Shown here: one piece after another, positions 45,918 through 57,950 of the stretch
Numbering within the stretch: the stretch's first letter is position 1
Layout of the letters: each line of letters starts with the position of its first letter
NCBI GenBank assembly: GCA_949152475.1
Contig: OX424569.1
Location: 29,061,950-29,125,949 of the forward strand
Reading direction: 5' to 3'
Origin: Terebella lapidaria
Lineage: Eukaryota > Annelida > Polychaeta > Terebellida > Terebellidae
Length of the DNA stretch: 64,000 nt
The notes under the pieces: generated by a model
The model's input: the letters and a program-made list of their open reading frames with translations, nothing else
Databases searched by the model: none
Told to the model about the DNA's origin: nothing
Translations under genes and position numbers: made by a program

Positions 45918-46985
45918 TCACTCTGAAGACTCCTTCACTGCTATATATTTCTTTGTTTTCTTCACTGATCCACGTCTGATCATACTGTATGCCATATCTA
46001 TGAAGCTTCGCTTAATATCAAGCGGTTCGATGTTCAGAATGGTGCGCATTCGTGTGTTGTCAAACGTTATGACCTTTCCCATTAGCGGCATCATCAACTT
46101 GACTGTTTTGTCGAAAACCGAAATGATTTTCAGCATGAATTTTGGTGCCTCCGACTTCGGAATCTTGTAGTCCAGCGGGCCAAACTCTTTGTCGTATATT
46201 GCTGCTACCTCTTTCATCCATATATTACTCGATACAAGAATGTGTCGGTGGCCAGCAGCTTCTGAGACTGTCATGGTGTTGATGTGGGCTCTTGCCGTAT
46301 CTCTAACGTCGATGGCAAAAAAGTTCAGTGGCGCCACCATTGGAATCTCTTTCTGTAGAATTCTGCGTGGAATTTCTGAAATAGTCGGGTCGGTCCCACA
46401 GAGGACAGGCCCAAACACGAACCCAGGATTCACCACAGCTAACTCAAATTTGTCTTTTTCTGGAAGTTCCGCCACAAAATCCCAAGCTGCTCTTTCAGCG
46501 AGAGCCTTGCTCTTGTCGTACGACGTTTCAGCTTTCTCAACATCCACCCAGTCTTTTTCGTTATAAGGTCCTTTCTTTGATGGACCGCGGACTGCTGAAA
46601 TTGAGCTAGTGAGCACTACTCGTTTGACACAACCAGCTGCACGGCAAGCTCTCAACACATGTAGTGTACCATCCACAGCTGGTCGAATAACGTCTTCCGC
46701 ATTTTCAGGGTTCTCAGCGGGCACAGGACTGGCTGTGTGGATGACGTACTGACATCCAGAGACGGCCTCCTCCCATCCATCAGGCTTCAAGAGGTCCGCC
46801 TCAAACAATTGAATTGGATACTTGGCATCAGGACAGAGTTCCTTGATTGGCTTGATCTTGGCTTCGTTATCCAAAGAGCGCACGGATCCCCGGACTCTGT
46901 AGCCTTTTTCTTGGAGTTGCTGCACTATGTGGGTGGCAATATAGCCGGCAGCCCCTGTCACCAACACGGTCTCACCACCAGACAT
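45918..46985 (-). CDS. Extended short-chain dehydrogenase/reductase, dihydroflavonol-reductase-like (paralog 2)
   Basis: A 355-residue paralog of the gene at 13836-14906, same strand and same length to within one residue. The Rossmann motif is TGAAGYIA (10-17). The NADP-favouring VRGSVRS is kept. HTASP lies at 84-88, TSSISAV carries the catalytic serine, and Y156-D-K-S-K160 is intact. All catalytic residues match paralog 1, so both should be active NADPH-dependent reductases of unknown substrate. Residues 17-95 are identical between the two, while the C-terminal third, which shapes the substrate pocket, differs at many positions. The genes may therefore have different specificities. The ATG at 46985 is the natural start. 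An acceptor-like CTGCAG-G 51 bases upstream suggests a shared 5'UTR intron. A decayed third copy lies just downstream. Confidence 0.93.
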   Translation of the reverse strand: MSGGETVLVTGAAGYIATHIVQQLQEKGYRVRGSVRSLDNEAKIKPIKELCPDAKYPIQLFEADLLKPDGWEEAVSGCQYVIHTASPVPAENPENAEDVIRPAVDGTLHVLRACRAAGCVKRVVLTSSISAVRGPSKKGPYNEKDWVDVEKAETSYDKSKALAERAAWDFVAELPEKDKFELAVVNPGFVFGPVLCGTDPTISEIPRRILQKEIPMVAPLNFFAIDVRDTARAHINTMTVSEAAGHRHILVSSNIWMKEVAAIYDKEFGPLDYKIPKSEAPKFMLKIISVFDKTVKLMMPLMGKVITFDNTRMRTILNIEPLDIKRSFIDMAYSMIRRGSVKKTKKYIAVKESSE

Positions 46986-47035
46986 CGTGATATGATCTGA
47001 CGTGTGTCAAACTTGGAGTTCTGACTTGAAAAAAA

Positions 47036-47048
47036 CCTGCAGTGTGTA
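47036..47048 (-). promoter_or_regulatory. Probable 5'UTR 3' splice acceptor of SDR paralog 2
   Basis: On the minus strand TTTACACACTGCAG precedes GTTTTTTTCAAG, 51 bases before the ATG. Its position and sequence are comparable to paralog 1. Confidence 0.45.
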
Positions 47049-48039
47049 AACCGTATAGTGAATAAACATACGTGATCTTATATAACGTCGTGATTAGACG
47101 CTGTGGTGTATTTGTGTATTCAAGCAGGAAGTATAATCACATTGGTATTCCGTTGAAGTGTAGGCCTATACATAGTTTATTGACCTAACGCATTTATTGA
47201 CCTGATAATAGGAATACATTAGTTAGTTTTACTTACCTGTAAACCGGTCAACCGCTTTCAGCATCCTAATCGTAGTCGTAAATTCGCTACAGTACCTGTT
47301 TATATTTGCTACGAACCACATAAACAATCGCATAGTGTACTAGTTATTATCAGATCAATGCAGCATAAGTATGTCAAAATCCATGTGCTGTATCAGTGAT
47401 ATACCGGTAGATACAAGGGTCACAAAGTGAGATAAATCAATAATTACATAACAAAATCCATCTGATCATATTGGATCACGTATTAAATCATATTATGTTT
47501 CGAATAAAAGCATATTTTTGGTAAAATGATTTCGAATTGACCTATACCAAAGCTGTCACTAATTAGCTGGCACTAATGACTGGATACTTACAGGATTAAG
47601 ACCATTACTTGCAATACACCACCATACATGTAAGGGGTGTGACGCGTTTTCCCACTGCAGCTGTGGGAACTCGAGCACATTACTTGAGAATCTTAAAAAT
47701 GTGGGAAATATATTCTTTAGTTGAAGCCATATACTATGTAAACGCAGTGCTGCCACATGTGACAAAATACGATATAGTATTTATCACAATCAGTAAAACA
47801 CGATCTAAAAATAACATGCTACCAAATAAAGTAAAAATAAAAAAGAGTAAAGTTAACATTTTTCAAGCGCTCCTGTCTAGAACGTAGTTCTATTCGAAGG
47901 CGCTGTGCACTTTATTTACCCCAGTGTAGAATTACTACATGCTATAGCATCCTATTGGATGACCGGAACCAAATTACTCCTGAGTGAAGATAAACAATTA
48001 AAGGTGCACACCTTGCCTAAGGATGTTTGCGAAATAACA
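47049..48039. other. Gene-free stretch upstream of SDR paralog 2
   Basis: No domain-bearing frame. It probably contains the first noncoding exon and promoter of SDR paralog 2, which are not placed. Confidence 0.5.
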
Positions 48040-48117
48040 CAGTGGTCCAGCCTGAGTATCGAAGCCATAACCTTTGCGTTACGAGACCAGCGCCTTATCC
48101 ACTGAGCTACCCACTCC
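48040..48117 (-). tRNA. tRNA-Thr(CGT)-like pseudogene or SINE head
   Basis: On the minus strand GAGTGGG is followed by TAGCTCAGTGGATAAGGCG (D arm and A box), then CTGGTCTCGTAACGC (anticodon loop with CGT), then GGCTTCGATAC (B-box position). The A-to-B spacing is 44 bases, as in a tRNA. The acceptor stem and the 3' half of the anticodon stem no longer pair, so it is unlikely to be a working tRNA. A dispersed repeat begins about 70 bases away, so it may be part of a composite SINE. Confidence 0.5.
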
Positions 48118-48185
48118 ATCACTGCATATGTCCGATGCGGAATGGAATTTCCAGTTTCGGTATCTTTATATTTCTCAAATATTTT

Positions 48186-48405
48186 CATAGGTTGTTGGGC
48201 AGTTGTATACTAATTCCATCAGGTGTACAGTAGAAACAACTACATTTAACACACTGTCTGCCCCTGATGACGCCAGTGTGTCTTTGAATAAACTATTTGG
48301 TCGGGCTTTGTTTCTATTGCAAAATGTTGTAGTTTACGTTTGTTATTGGCATCATCAAAATCTCCTGTATATGTGGTAATAGATTGATACCTACTTTCAT
48401 GCCAT
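48186..48405 (+). repeat. Dispersed repeat, copy 2 (partner at 737-960)
   Basis: Same 220-base sequence as near the window start, same orientation, with scattered substitutions (for example ATTCCATCAG for ATTACATCAG). Noncoding. Confidence 0.8.
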
Positions 48406-48686
48406 TTCTCATAGATGCAGAAACAGGGTCTTCAAAAGCAATGGATACCAAATATAAGTACGAGAAATACAGGCTGTGGTATTTATATGTTTATTTAAAT
48501 AAAGAAAAAAGTCTAATTCGAGTACCAGCTGGGTTTTACCTACGCATGGCCCTGGTGTCCAATGCATGAGATAAACAGTAGCGTGCGATAATATACACGT
48601 TGCTCCACTGCAAAAATGAGCACTACTTCCAAGGAAAAGGGGAAATGCAATTCCCATTCAATGATTTTCATATCTGTTATTATAGG

Positions 48687-48810
48687 TAATTGACTGGATA
48701 CAGTGTTTGAGGCCCGAGGTCGTGTCTGGGCCGTAGCACGCACGAGCTTGCGAGTGCGTCCGCGGCACAGACACGACCGAGGGCATCAAACACTGTATCC
48801 AGTCAATTAA
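48687..48810. mobile_element. Foldback (hairpin) MITE-like element with a GC-rich centre
   Basis: TAATTGACTGGATACAGTGT... pairs with ...ACACTGTATCCAGTCAATTA. The pairing continues inward through GGTCGTGTCTG / CAGACACGACC, about 50 bases per arm with a few mismatches. The centre is GC-rich and contains CGAGCTTGCGAG. It stands out from AT-rich surroundings. No coding content. Confidence 0.85.
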
Positions 48811-49110
48811 CTTATTATTATATGCCGCATTATGATATGCATACCCCTTGGGAGAGACATGATTACAAATGCTGACATTTTCTAGCCATTTTAGACCCTG
48901 AAAGCAAATAATTTTATGGACATTTTCATGTACTACAAAACCAAAAAACGTCATTTCACCAGCGCATGAATACGTATATAAACTTCAAAAGACCGTCGGT
49001 TGCTATGCGCGACGAAGGTCGATATGAAGGCGGTCAATACCGCAATATATCGGACCGATTGCACTCTGTGTAATCCATTGTAGCATTTTCGTAGGCATAT
49101 AATAATCACA
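48811..49110. other. Gene-free stretch
   Basis: Nothing recognised. Confidence 0.5.
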
Positions 49111-49263
49111 ATAATTGACCTATCGCCGAACCAATTTGTCTGAGTCTTTTTACGCCATTTACGACGCACTCTGCAAAACGTTATTATTGGCCAAAGAGAA
49201 GTTTGCCGACGTAATTTTTGAAACTCGGACAACTTTTGGTGGCTTTGGCGATAGGTCAATTAT
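49111..49263. mobile_element. Short MITE with ~17-bp terminal inverted repeats
   Basis: ATAATTGACCTATCGCC at the left end and GGCGATAGGTCAATTAT at the right end are perfect inverted repeats enclosing about 120 bases. There is no ORF. It is a typical small non-autonomous DNA element. A TA target duplication is possible within the ATAAT/ATTAT ends. Confidence 0.8.
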
Positions 49264-50016
49264 GTAAAGATGTACAGTAGAATATGTACGATGATTGCTG
49301 CCTGTACAATAACATCACTTATCTAAAGTCCATCACTTATCTGAAATGTTTCTTTTATCAGCGATAAGATGGCTAGTCAGATGAGGATGACCATCATAGT
49401 GCAACCTTGTATGAGAATGGATCCTATTCATGTCACGCAGTTCGGGACGTCATGATATTCCGGGACCAAACCAAGACAAAGAGCCTGGAGAAACGCATAC
49501 GACCAACGGAGAACACTGCTAATGTCCGTTCATTCAGTATGCATATTCGCCATTGTATTGGATCATACTGAAGAGAATGAGACAAGTTGTGCTCTTGAAT
49601 GAATTGAAATTGGGAAAGGGATCAAAACTGGTTTAGTGGGCTGAATGATTTGGTGAACAATATTCTTTGAACAAAGTCGAGTTCTCTATTTTCTTATGGA
49701 TATTTATCATGGGAGGGCCATAGGCATGTTCAGGCCTGCACCGGGACAAAACCGACTGACCAGCGCAGAACACTTTGGTAGGGACCATCTCAAAATGCCC
49801 AAAACATCATAACGGATGTGACCACAATTCCGTACGTTGTGACCCAGGGAGCCGACGGCCTTGAAAGTATAGAGACTGATAATAATATTAATGTATTGAA
49901 TATAACAGAGGTTACGTGTGCGGCCACGGAGGACGGAAAACGAATGTACAAACCAAATATAAAGGTTTCACACCATAATGTTTTGGAAAAAAACAAACAC
50001 GCGAAGATCCATCTAG
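49264..50016. other. Gene-free stretch
   Basis: A plus-strand frame from about 49818 into the next element looks faintly protein-like but starts with GTG and has no domain. It is not accepted as a gene. Confidence 0.45.
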
Positions 50017-50018
50017 TA

Positions 50019-51087
50019 TGGCGCCCCGTTCGTGCCACAGAAAAAAATGAAGTTAATTTTTTTTATCACATACGTATGAGGTACTAACAAATACGTATGG
50101 GATAATAAGTCATACGTAGGAGATACTAACACATACGTATGAGAGACTAACACATACGAATGATGAATTATTAACACAAACCTATGAGATGATAAGTCAT
50201 ACGTATGAGAAAATATGTCATGTGTATGAGATACTAACACATACGTATGAGATACTTATCTTATACATATGTGTAATCGCCCGACAGATATAAGACAGCT
50301 AGTTGCACTGATCACTTTATTGACCGTCAACTGGAATACAAGTTAACACATTTCTCAGTATCCAATAAAGATTCAAACTTGTTACTAAAAACTCTAGTGG
50401 CGTATCGAATGATCTTCTGTTACATGTATCATAATGTCATATCATAATGTCATCAAACATCATCAGGAGAGTATCGAGTTACCGTTGTAAAAGATACGAA
50501 GACTAAAAGAATACAATGTACACTATTCATAATGATCGTACCGACTCTGGCTCCTATCGTGTCAGGCTATTGGGCGAATCTGGTGATTCTAGTATATATG
50601 TAGTGTTCTGATGATGCTTTACGGACTCTGAACCAAATGTGAAATATTTAATAAAGTTAGTTTCGATTACATGCGGTGATATACATGAACAAGTTCAGCA
50701 TTTTGATTCAATAAGTGAAAATTGCTACCTAAAACTTATACCGTATTGATCTACAGTGACAGTTGGATGGGCTCACCAAGTTATTTTAACAGTTTACGGG
50801 GAATATGGACAAAGTTCTTACAAAATGTTGCGGTCTCGTGCGTTCTCAAAGTTACCAATAATAAGCGCCAAATATCTAACCACATCGAAGTTTTCTTAGA
50901 TGGAAAACACAGAGGACGAATATATTACTTCCACGTCGGTCTCGGGTATATGGGAATTGTATTATCTCCTACGTATGTGTTAGTATACCATACGTATGAC
51001 TTATTATCTCATATGTATGACATAGTATCTCATACGTATGAGTTGAAAAACTTAATTTCTCTTTTTTGTGGCACGAACGGGGCGCCA
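50019..51087. mobile_element. TA-flanked 1069-bp inverted-repeat element with palindrome arrays
   Basis: TA at 50017-50018 and 51088-51089 flanks termini TGGCGCCCCGTTCGTGCCAC and its complement GTGGCACGAACGGGGCGCCA. Immediately inside each terminus is an array of the 10-base palindrome CATACGTATG (exact at 50069, 50132, 50198, 50240, 50989 and 51031, with several near-matches). The units are separated by alternating AGATACTAACA-like and GATAATAAGT-like spacers. The terminal-plus-array arrangement is inverted between the two ends. No transposase frame is present in the 700-base centre. TA duplication points to a Tc1/mariner-like or related mobiliser. The arrays look like multiple transposase-binding sites. 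Confidence 0.88.
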
Positions 51088-51089
51088 TA

Positions 51090-53089
51090 ATCAAGCCTAT
51101 CGGCCGTTTTGCTGAATAATAAGTATACTGTAGTCCGTGAACCCGTGTCGTAAATTGGGCCCGAGTAGCGCACCTTCTTCACTCTGTTAATACTACTCAC
51201 CCACTGAATGTATACCATATTTAATCCGTCTGGCACATTTTTAATCTTCATGAATTTAGAAGAAATAGTAAGCTGCGCTACACGGGCCGTAGATTGTTAT
51301 AGCTTCCATCTGAACTAGCTAATCCTCTCTTTATCTGTTAACCTCGATTTTTGTCCAGTTACCCATTATGGTTGACAACACGTGACTTTAGTTGCATTTT
51401 CCTGAAAGGACTATGGTGAGTGATATCCATGCTCAATATACAGTACTGTTGTAATGCATTGAGAGTTCGTATCATAATCTATGATTAATGACACCATCGT
51501 ATTTACACAAGCTATTATTCATGTGCGAATAAGTCCATGAGTATACGTTGACGATATATGGGGGTGAGTTATAGGGATTTACTGGACCGAGTCGTTTGGG
51601 GAAATTCATTGTATGAACAGACAAGTTGGCGTGAAAACCATTCTTAAGATTGCTTCTGATGCGTCCTACAAAAACGTGTGAACATCTTCACCGCTTACAA
51701 ATCTGGTTATGTTGAAAGGGGAACACGGCATAATGACACCGCATGTTACATCAATCTGTCATCAGCAAATCGATGGGTTTACGTCGTTGCCACTGGTAGC
51801 ATCGCAGGTCGCTGTATACATCAAATAGATATATATATGGATAGGCACTAAGCTATAGTCACTGTGTTTATTATTCAAACAGTCACGATCCTCTACACAA
51901 AGTTTTTTTTCTGATTTTATCAATATCCTGAGAAGGTAACTATGTTTATATTGTCAGGCTTCATAAAAGTAACTGTGAATGCAGCGTTGATGTATGCTAC
52001 AGCTTTTGCTTTTTTGCGAGTTTTTTTTTTGCTAGTGTTACACTGTAATTATTATGTTACTTACTAGAAGTACTTTTTTTTCGATAATGAATGTTGAATG
52101 CAAGCTCCGCGTCTGCCTGACTGTGTCAGGATTGTAGGAGGCATGTTCACGAGTCTTGGAACCCATTCCGTTTATGTATTTTGTGATCAAGTAACTCGAA
52201 GCGGTCGGTTGACCCTGTAAAAGTTGTATAAGAAGCCAAGCCAAGCCAAGCCAACTTGTGGTCACTGGCCGGTAATCTAATTTGTACGCATTAACCGATG
52301 CGATACAACGTCATGGCACCAGTAAGTGAATGTTGTATAGTCCGAAATCGGGAAGGTGTTTGTGGTTGCCACGTATATATCATTAGGTACTATCATAACG
52401 TTTTGACTGGTGAAACATGTGATAGACTAATATATTTGACCCCAGGAATGTGATATAATAAGTTATTATTTTCCGAGGGCATTGTAATATATAAACGAAT
52501 GGAATAACTAATTGCCAGTTGAGGTGACATGGCGCCATCTTAATCTAGCCACAAACTTGATATCCTGATTCCCATATTTGTACATTCCTTTTCGATTATA
52601 AATATCCCAGCAAGCTAATTCTCATGCAAACCACGGATGGATGTGATGAGTAGGTGGTGGTCAAGACGAATGTAAGTATCAATCTATTACCACCAACATA
52701 GCCAAATTTTGATGATTCCAATTATATTTCCAATAACAAACGTAAAATACATTATACGAAATAATACGAAATTATTTATGGAGATTTATAAAATCCCATA
52801 AATCGTCAACGTATACTCATGGGCTTATTTTTTTTATACATTATACGAAATAATACGAAATTATTAATTTATATATTTTATTAATTACGAAATTATATTA
52901 TTTATACCAAATAATACGAAATTATTTTCGAAATACGAAATTATAGTTCGTCCCGATGAAAGAGAAATTTCTTGTGTTCGGGAAAACTCAGTCAAGCTTG
53001 CTCCAAAATACTTTTCTCATGTCCTATTTCGGGCAACGTAATTCGGAGCCCCTATTAGGACATAACATGAGAAGAGAACCATTGGCTCA
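51090..53089. other. Gene-free stretch
   Basis: Low-complexity pieces include an (AAGCC)n run near 52233-52255 and ATTATACGAAATAATACGAA-like repeats at about 52745-52945. No gene is supported. Confidence 0.5.
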
Positions 53090-53370
53090 TGTTACAAATC
53101 GTTCACTTAATATAAATATATCGTTTACTCACACAATCAATTCACCAAGTATATTGTATGATAATTGGAAGCTATTTAAACTGAGCTAACGATTTAATAA
53201 ACTGTTCACTCAATTTATAAAATCGTTCGTTCAATTTATCAACAAGTTTCTCCATTTTATTAAACCGTTCATTCAACTGATTAAAACCTCAATTGATTCA
53301 ACTGATCCTCGAATTTAATGAACTGTTCACCCAATTTATCAAACAATTAGTTCCAGTTGTCAAGTATATG
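53090..53370 (+). repeat. Degenerate short-unit tandem region
   Basis: Diverged units of about 24-27 bases of the form AAATCGTTCACTCAATTTAT recur roughly ten times (GTTCACTTAATATAAA; CTGTTCACTCAATTTATAAA; CGTTCGTTCAATTTATCAA; CTGTTCACCCAATTTATCAA). Noncoding. Confidence 0.6.
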
Positions 53371-53789
53371 GAGTGACCAGTTTGTGAAACCATGTGAACG
53401 ATATGATATAACGATCTATTAAATTGTGTGGACGATTCATTATAATGATATTGAATGCATGCTTAATGAATACATGAGCTTACGGTTTATTATTATTAGG
53501 TATATAGGGCCAAGGTTATTTACAGCTGATGTATTTATCCCTTTATTTGATAAATTAAAAAAAATCATGAGTGAAATCAAGCTGCAATTATATTTATTGA
53601 TATTCACTTTAGATGTGCCTCAAAATGGCCAGCAGATGACAATTATTGGCTTGGTAGTAGTAAATGGGTTTATTTGCCTCCAGAATAATATTTTATGGAA
53701 CAGAGTAAGTTGTTTAATTTGATTAGGATGATCAATTAAGAGGTCATCCAAAATAAGCGCATGTGAGATAGGCACTTGGAATGCGTACA

Positions 53790-55275
53790 TTGTTTAGTGT
53801 AACTCAGGGCTTGCTAATAGTGGTGCATATCTGTTTAATGCAACCCAACAGTATACCTATATCTGCTATCGAACTAATGAATAACTGATGCCTCGTCAGA
53901 TGGGAGAACAAGGCATGTAGTGGGGGAAAGTGGTGTAATTCAAGGCTGCTCGTGATGAAATTCATATTATAATCCGGTTAAAAGAATGCTATGAAATGTG
54001 GTATCCATTAGATGCCATCAATATATGAAATTTGCTCCATGTCGAATACACCAAGAGATTATACCCAATAAAGAATTCAATGCTTTTTGAGATCAAAGCC
54101 CATGAGATGGTCAAAGTATTATAAGCTTCACGGCTGAGGTAGCACACCAAACGTAATTGTTAGTTAAGGATGCTTATCAGTCAGGATCTTTGCCTTACCA
54201 GTGGAATTCTTGAATTTTTTTTTGGGCCTATAACTCTGCAGTTTGGCAATGGATTGCGCTGAAAATTGTTGCGTAGGTTCTATCCATGACTACAAGGCTT
54301 GTCCAATGGCCAGATTGAAGACCCAGTTGATATTCATACAGATCCGGAATGTTATACACCGTCAATCAAATGTAACTTACATGGAATACTGACAGCGTTT
54401 TAGGGTACAGTTTCTTGACTATGGTTAAATTATATATCATAGAACAATAACCTACTGCCTGTTTTGGGATTTACCTCATCACTTGATGGGAGATTGAGTT
54501 CAAAATAGCATGCTATATATCATCGGCATTGAAAATACACTGGGCAAAAAAATTGATTGTGAATCGCATGGCCACGTCGTCTATATCCGTTGACATTGTA
54601 AAATCAACCGCAAACTACATAAAGAATTCAGCGACTCTAATATTTTCTAAGTGTATTATAGAACCAAAATCACAACCCTATCGTCTCACTCCTGAGTACA
54701 ACGTTCTCGACAGCTGAGCATTGACGGTATTTGCCATACGAATAATCCGCTGATCTGTACTTAGCGCTTCACTGACCAGCGGCACAAGACATGTCCAGGG
54801 GATGGCAATAGATATACACATTTGCACATCAATTTGACATGATTATCGATGGGATACTTAAAATTCATGGGTAGGTTATTGATCACGGATATGGGCACTC
54901 GCTGCAGTTAAGAAACTACACCATGTAATGCTTCGTGTACGCAACGTAAGTTACATTTGTTCAAGCAACATTCAACTCCATTTATATACTAATTTATCAA
55001 TGAAATCTCCAATCTCTTATTCGCGTCAGTTTCATAGATATATAGAGTATATATTCCAAATTTCATGTAAGTTTTTTTATGAACCGGCCGAGATATGAAC
55101 CAAATTTGCATGTAGTATGAAACCATTGGAATTACGTTGATCGTACTCGATACGCAATCTTAAACCAAGACAATCGTAAATTAATAACATGATATAATTA
55201 TGCCCTATTACTTACTGATCTTTCCTTACATTGGGTTGGATTGGTCAATGCAACGATGTGTTCTGTTGAACATTC
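53790..55275 (+). repeat. Duplicated block A, first copy
   Basis: Segments at 53806-54170 and 55195-55275 match 63475-63880 and 63925-64000 in the same order and orientation. Landmarks are GCTAATAGTGGTGCATA, ATGCCTCGTCAGA, CAAGGCTGCTCG, CGGCTGAGGTAGCA and AATGCAACGATGTGTT. About 1 kb between 54175 and 55190 is absent from the second copy. Diverged and noncoding. Confidence 0.75.
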
Positions 55276-56929
55276 CCAAACTAACCATCAAACTGGTTCT
55301 GCAGCATCTAATGTCTTATAAAAAGCAAGGTTATTTGCTGTTGATTTGCCGTGGGAAACGAGCATATGAGACAACAATCCTAGACTTATTGAGATGAATG
55401 CTTCACTTTGGCATGATCGCAATAATTTCACAGTTTGCTTGGGATGAATTTATAAATAAAAAACAGTAATCATGGGAAATTGTGTACATGGGATTGATCG
55501 GAATGAAAGAAAGTATATATCCATCGAACAGTGATCACAAATGTAAAATCTCAAGGTTGAAGTCTTCAACCCCACGAATCCATATTGGATACCGAAAACA
55601 TGTTTCGGTCAGGTAAAATGAATATTCATACCCTCATACCCTCAGTCACACAAAATCTGGTTAATATGTTTCTGTGTCACCATGGTCTACCACAAAATAT
55701 GCACATCAAAACTACATATCAATGCACGCATAGATTAGAAACTTTCGTCTGAGCATTTTCGCAAAACCTTCGGGAAAGAGAAACAACAGACATATTTCAC
55801 GCCCTTGTGACATTCAGGTCAGGGGAGAAATTTCACATTGTGTTGCGTTCTGAAAGGTAACCATATGCACATTTACCCTGTGCTTTCTGTCTGCGTGTCT
55901 GGATGGCGACGCTAAAATGCGAATTTTAATTTTGTTACTGATGGTCAGCTTGCCGTTAATTGAGAAAACCACGCTATCCCATAATACGGGTACTTTATGA
56001 CAGGAAGTACAGAAGAATGGCCCTATTCGCCTCAATGAAATTTAAGTCATAATGAGTTGGAAAAACTGATATATCTGGTGGAATGAATGGAATTACGATA
56101 GTACGTTGGGAAACCAAAGCTATTAATGCTTGAACACATTGATATGAAAAAATGGAATCCATATTGGTGTTTATTTCCACCTTTTAGCATCTAGTCTTCT
56201 CCTCAATGTTATTCATTGTTGGCCACACTGGTGGACGTTTTCATTGGGCTGCCTGTCCTTCTCGAAACAAAAATTGTACTGTATAAATGGTACTTGATGC
56301 TGCTTTCCAGCTCACATAAGTTCCCTCGTGACTCCTGCTTCTCTGCCAGATATTAACTAAATCCCTTACCAAAGCCATTTGAAATTCAGGATATGGGAAT
56401 CGATGGATACATGTTGATGAAAGATGGAAGTGTCTGCCACCAATATTTAAATATTATAAAATTTAAACACTCGTGTGAAGTCGACAATAAAGTAAACCAA
56501 TAATTGTGATGTATACATGCACACACACCAGTCAAACACATCCGAGACATCTGCCCAGGCGCCTACACTGCTGAGAGGAGTCAAGTATCAACCCTCTTCT
56601 GGTTGTCGAGTGCAGATTGATTTGAGGTGCTTTCAGCAAAGATAATACTTCCCTTCTGATATGCAGCTTTGATATCCGCGGTATGGCGTATGACTGCTTA
56701 CATGAGCATAATCTGAAAAGTACTTCATTATGCCTTCACCTGTGCCTGTGGTATACTTGGTTATTCAGGCAATCACTTTAATAAAAGTGGCGCTCAGAAT
56801 ATATTATCATGGATTCCCTGTCATGGAAACATTGTATTTATGTAGAATATCAAGAAAATTAGTTGAAGTCAATTTTGTTACTGCAGTTTGTCACTAAATA
56901 TTCATTTTCTTAGGTCGGTGATGAAGAGT

Positions 56930-57950
56930 GTATGATAGCAAAATGAAGTTTTTGCTGGACGTCTTTGTCAAGGGAAAATATTGTGTTTTTAGATTTGAAG
57001 CAGATTATTCGCTTGAACCACCTCATCAAATGACATTGTGAATATTCTTGGGTTTTCATGCAATGAATAGTATCACATGTTACAGTGCTTCAGAAGCAAA
57101 CGCACACTTTTAGCTAGGAAATGTTTAAGGACGAATTGCAAGTAAAATCCCGAATCTGAACGCGCCAGTTCTCCATTCACTTATAATGTAAATATAAAGG
57201 TAACAAAATCATGAACTTGCACACATCCATTTGGCACCAGAATTTACTGTGGCGACCTATAGCCATCAGGGATCACCAACCGAGACTTGGTTCTTGACTA
57301 AATATGATTAAATGTCTGATTATTGTCATTTTCGAATGTCATTTTGTGACTTATTTCTCAAAAGACAAGGTACACTCAAAACATGCCCAACGGCAGGATT
57401 ACTTTTTTTACAGCAGACAACTAGTAATGCTAGGAAAGCTCACTGGTGAGTTGCGCTCGGGTGCACCAAATCCGCCTATTGTATTCCTCTCGCAGAAATT
57501 CAAGTCGTATATGCATCTATTATTGGATGGTCACACAACAAAGCGTACATAACAACAACAGCTTGTTTGTAACGCTGAAGATACTACGCGTTGTTTGCTG
57601 ACGCGTGTAAAAGTGATATCCATAATCATCAATTTGTACAATCGCTGAGATACTTTTTATAGAACCATGTCTCGGTTCATCATCCATGGCTATACATATC
57701 TCTGTTAATGAAGTTTCAGGAAGAAGGGTTGGGTAGTCTTGCTGACTTTGTTACCTTTATGTTTACATTACAAATGAATGGGAGAGCGGCTCACCACAGT
57801 GTTTGGTCTGTTACCCGCAATCAATCCTTAATTAAAGTAGTGAATGGGATTGAAAAAATAAATGTGGGGCAAACACGTGGACATTCGTTGCGTTGATTCT
57901 GTATTAGAAAGGAATTATGTTAGATGCATCACATTTGAAATTGTACACTG
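56930..57950 (+). repeat. Duplicated block B, first copy
   Basis: 56985-57130 (AAATGACATTGTGAATATTC, TTCTTGGGTTTTCAT, TTTAGCTAGGAAAT) and 57840-57950 (AATAAATGTGGGGCAAACAC, GGATTATGTTAGATGCAT-like) match 61575-61735 and 61745-61855 in the same orientation. About 700 bases between the two segments are unique to this copy. Open frames at 57304-57552 and 57708-57896 are not domain-bearing. Confidence 0.65.

Noticed and set aside
49818..50087. Plus-strand open frame with a faintly extracellular-protein look
   Set aside because: It starts with GTG, has no recognisable domain or splice context, and its last third is inside the TA-flanked element.
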